In this document: in pieces, positions 6,160 through 8,088 of the stretch
Position numbering within the stretch: position 1 is the first letter of the stretch
Layout of the letters: every line of letters starts with the position of its first letter
DNA from: Bacteroidota bacterium
GTDB lineage: Bacteria; Bacteroidota; Bacteroidia; NS11-12g; UBA9320
DNA length: 8,088 bases
Direction: 5' to 3'
Assembly: GCA_024638525.1 (NCBI GenBank)
Contig: JAHEKB010000092.1
Coordinates: forward strand, 1 to 8,088
Notes under the pieces: generated by a model
Seen by the model: only the letters and a program-made list of their open reading frames with translations
The model's database searches: none
What the model was told of the DNA's origin: nothing
Made by a program: the position numbers and the translations under genes

Positions 6160-6993
6160 CTACTTGCCTAAGATCACCGGCAATCCATCAGCACCCGAGC
6201 CAATGACCACTACTTTTGTGTTATTGGATTCTGCGAGCTTTAATGTGGCTTCTATCCCCTTTTCTTTAAGGATTTTATCGGTGAGTGAAGCGCTCAGTAT
6301 TTTGTTTGCTGTGGCTTTACCGTTGGCGTCAATTTTTTGACGTTCTGCCTCTTTAGCGGCCTTGGTCAAACGAAACTCGTATTCCAGTGACTCCTGCTCT
6401 TGCCTGAGTTTTCTCTCTATGGCCTCTTTAATTGTCGGAGGAAGAGTAACATCTCTGACCAATACTGAATTCAATTGAATGTACTGATTGTCTAGTATCT
6501 TTTTGGTTTCCACGAAGATCTCCTGTTGTATGGCATCCCTTTTTGAAGAATAGATCTGCTCTGGTGTGTAGCGTCCAACGACACTTCGGGTTGCTGAACG
6601 AATGGCTGGCATAATTACACGCTCCACATAATCGGTTCCTCTGGTTTTGTGCAAATATCCCAATGAGGCGAATTCTGGTTGAAACCATGCCGAAGCATCC
6701 AATTGAATTTCTAGCCCATTAGAGGATAGTACAGACATCTTCTCAAAGATCTCTTGCTGTCTAACTTCATACTTGATCATTCTGTTCCAGGGGGCAATGA
6801 TGTGAAAACCCTCATTAAAGGTTTTGGATACATCGATACCTCCGCCGAAGGTTCTATACATTACTCCTGCTTGCCCTGCATTAATGGTCAAGGTCATTCT
6901 ACCTATCAATATGATAAGTAAGAATATCCCACCCACTGTAGTGAAGATATTCCTTGGTAATTTAGGTCTGTCTATGTTTCTGTAGCTACTCAT
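6160..6993 (-). CDS. Prohibitin / SPFH (Band 7) family membrane protein
   Basis: A 277-residue protein with a short basic N-terminus and one membrane-anchor helix (about residues 16-33, IFTTVGGIFLLIILIG). An SPFH/Band 7 domain follows (about 36-195), opening with NAGQAGVMYRTFGGGI and including GFHIIAPW and RDVTLPPTIKEAIERK. Next come a charged helical, coiled-coil-like stretch (about 187-232, rich in Glu, Lys, Arg and Ala) and a small C-terminal beta segment (VVVIGSGADGLPVIL). SPFH proteins form large membrane-bound rings or caps that organise membrane domains and often regulate FtsH-type proteases; no protease partner gene is visible here. ATG at 6993 is chosen. An in-frame TTG three codons upstream (7002) is part of the promoter-like TACTTTG. 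The gene has its own terminator and is divergent from the SlyD-like gene. Confidence 0.9.
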   Translation of the reverse strand: MSSYRNIDRPKLPRNIFTTVGGIFLLIILIGRMTLTINAGQAGVMYRTFGGGIDVSKTFNEGFHIIAPWNRMIKYEVRQQEIFEKMSVLSSNGLEIQLDASAWFQPEFASLGYLHKTRGTDYVERVIMPAIRSATRSVVGRYTPEQIYSSKRDAIQQEIFVETKKILDNQYIQLNSVLVRDVTLPPTIKEAIERKLRQEQESLEYEFRLTKAAKEAERQKIDANGKATANKILSASLTDKILKEKGIEATLKLAESNNTKVVVIGSGADGLPVILGK

Positions 6994-6999
6994 GGGGCC

Positions 7000-7006
7000 C
7001 AAAGTA
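7000..7006 (-). promoter_or_regulatory. Candidate -7 box before the prohibitin-family gene
   Basis: TACTTTG on the minus strand resembles TAnnTTTG with one base missing from the spacer. It ends 6 bp before the ATG at 6993. A TGTG, close to the -33 TTTG, lies 20 bp upstream of it. Confidence 0.3.
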
Positions 7007-7045
7007 TGCAGACTTCTCGGCTTCTACACATTTTTCCTTTTAAAC

Positions 7046-7075
7046 TGTGCTAGAACTAGATAAAATCTACCTTTG
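7046..7075 (+). promoter_or_regulatory. Bacteroidota-type promoter of the SlyD-like gene
   Basis: TACCTTTG at 7068-7075 is an exact TAnnTTTG -7 box. TGTG at 7046-7049 matches the -33 TTTG at three of four bases, with an 18-bp gap, within the usual range. The -7 box ends 9 bp before the ATG at 7085, so the expected start of transcription leaves a leader of only a few bases. Confidence 0.6.
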
Positions 7076-7084
7076 CAGGCCTAT

Positions 7085-7576
7085 ATGCAAATCAAAAAAG
7101 ACACAGTTGTTGCCCTTCATTATGTATTACATGTAGATGGCGACCAGATCGATGCTTCTCAAGATCAGGCACTAGTTTACCTCCACGGCCACGGAATGAT
7201 GATTCCTGGCTTTGAATCCAAATTGGAAGGAATGAATGATGGGGATAAATACGACTTTAAAGTTTCACCGGAAAATGGCTATGGTGAATTCAGAGAAGAA
7301 TTAATCATGGACTTGAACAAAGAGATATTCTTAGTTGACGGCGTCATGAGTACACAGGTATTTGAAGGCGCTCAATTGCAACTTAGCAATCAAGACGGAC
7401 AACCTATGGTTGGAGTAGTAACTAAGCTTACTGATGAGCACGTCCAGATGGATTTCAATCATCAATTAGCCGGTAAAGAATTGCACTTTGCAGGGAATAT
7501 TGAATCCGTTAGAGAAGCGACTGAAGAAGAAATTAGCCATGGTCACGTTCACGGGCCTGGTGGACATCAGCACTAA
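7085..7576 (+). CDS. slyD: FKBP-type peptidyl-prolyl cis-trans isomerase, SlyD-like
   Basis: A cytosolic prolyl isomerase and folding helper of 163 residues. The FKBP part (about residues 1-66 and 128-145) shows YLHGHGMMIPGFESKLEGM, the active-site strand and helix, and SPENGYGEF. The chaperone insert-in-flap domain occupies about residues 70-125, and the SlyD hallmark DFNHQLAGKELHF follows (residues 123-135). The tail SHGHVHGPGGHQH is histidine-rich and short compared with E. coli SlyD, but is suited to binding nickel or similar metals. ATG at 7085 is chosen because the protein then opens with the usual MQIKKDTVVALHYVL; an in-frame TTG at 7073 is the end of the promoter -7 box. The last 44 bp overlap the 3' end of uvrA on the other strand. 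No terminator is seen after the stop. Confidence 0.92.
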   Translation: MQIKKDTVVALHYVLHVDGDQIDASQDQALVYLHGHGMMIPGFESKLEGMNDGDKYDFKVSPENGYGEFREELIMDLNKEIFLVDGVMSTQVFEGAQLQLSNQDGQPMVGVVTKLTDEHVQMDFNHQLAGKELHFAGNIESVREATEEEISHGHVHGPGGHQH

Positions 7577-8088
7577 TCAGTTTTTCTTTTAAGTACTTAG
7601 CGGTGTAAGAATCGGCTTGCTTAATCAGGTCTTCCGGAGTTCCGGCAAAAACCAGTTTTCCGCCTGCATCTCCTCCTTCCGGCCCGAGATCAATCACCCA
7701 ATCAGCGCATTTTATCACCTCCATATTATGCTCAATTACCACTATACTATGCCCTTTATCAATAAGTGCATAAAAGGAATTGAGCAGTTTTTTGATGTCG
7801 TGGAAATGAAGACCAGTGGTAGGCTCATCAAAAATAAAAAGTACCTTCTCTTTATCTTGTGATTTGGCCAAAAAGGTGGCCAGTTTGATTCGCTGTGCTT
7901 CCCCACCGCTCAAAGTACTGCTGCTCTGCCCCAGATTAACATAGCCCAAACCCACAGAGGCAAGCGGCTTGAGTTTGTTAACAATGCTGTTCTGACCCTC
8001 AAAGAATGCTATGGCTTCATCTACAGTCATGCTGAGCACGTCATGGATATTCTTCTTCTTGAATTCAACTTCGAGCACTTCTTCTTTG
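7533..8088 (-). CDS. uvrA: UvrABC system protein A, C-terminal part (5' end outside window)
   Basis: The frame stays open to the right edge. The visible 184 residues are the C-terminal ATPase half of UvrA, the damage-recognition subunit of nucleotide excision repair. They show KKNIHDVLSMTVDEAIAFFEG, GLGYVNLGQSSSTLSGGEAQRIKLA (linker and ABC signature, in parts), LFIFDEPTTGLHFHD (Walker B and D-loop), VVIEHNMEVIKCADWVIDLGPEGG (H-loop histidine) and AGTPEDLI. The usual end of the protein is near YTAKYLKEKL. Here the frame continues about a dozen more residues (ISADVHQARERDHG) into the region antisense to the histidine-rich tail of the SlyD-like gene, a likely late-acquired extension. GTG at 8078 is not the start, because the family sequence continues upstream. 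Confidence 0.95.
   Translation of the reverse strand, partial: KEEVLEVEFKKKNIHDVLSMTVDEAIAFFEGQNSIVNKLKPLASVGLGYVNLGQSSSTLSGGEAQRIKLATFLAKSQDKEKVLFIFDEPTTGLHFHDIKKLLNSFYALIDKGHSIVVIEHNMEVIKCADWVIDLGPEGGDAGGKLVFAGTPEDLIKQADSYTAKYLKEKLISADVHQARERDHG

Noticed and set aside
7050..7059. CTAG-AA-CTAG as an operator in the slyD/prohibitin intergenic region
   Set aside because: The arms are only four bases long and each is itself palindromic, so the chance of random occurrence is too high.

Overview
The window looks like the chromosome of a Bacteroidota (Flavobacteriia-like) bacterium. Evidence: a protein ending in a type IX secretion (T9SS) sorting domain, promoter-like elements of the TAnnTTTG type, little sign of Shine-Dalgarno sequences, and a small protein resembling a Flavobacteriia family of unknown function. 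Eight genes are called. The first is cut by the left edge and the last by the right edge. No RNA genes, insertion sequences, CRISPR arrays or phage genes were seen, and no gene-free stretch exceeds about 90 bp.

Layout, left to right: the 3' part of a class I SAM-dependent methyltransferase (+) meets a family 2 glycosyltransferase (-) tail to tail. A short divergent promoter region of 76 bp separates that glycosyltransferase from pepD (aminoacyl-histidine dipeptidase, +), which runs with 3 bp spacing into a TerC-type membrane protein gene (+). The TerC gene ends inside a small DUF6495-like gene (-). A strong intrinsic terminator separates this from a 651-residue secreted repeat protein (-). 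A second intrinsic terminator separates that from a prohibitin/SPFH membrane protein (-). A divergent promoter region of 91 bp leads to a SlyD-like FKBP prolyl isomerase (+), whose end overlaps the 3' end of uvrA (-), which leaves the window on the right.

Most genes are housekeeping or general physiology (peptide turnover, metal/membrane homeostasis, protein folding, nucleotide excision repair), and nothing suggests they form one pathway. The most distinctive element is the secreted protein. It has sixteen 27-residue units, each joining a DxDGNG-type acidic, probably calcium-binding loop to a YxYDxxGN motif like that of YD/RHS repeats, followed by a cysteine-containing beta-sandwich-like domain and a T9SS sorting tail.

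Two window-wide patterns stand out. All three convergent gene pairs overlap at their 3' ends (11, 47 and 44 bp). Five genes have a TAnnTTTG-like box 4 to 9 bp before the start codon, suggesting leaderless or nearly leaderless transcripts.
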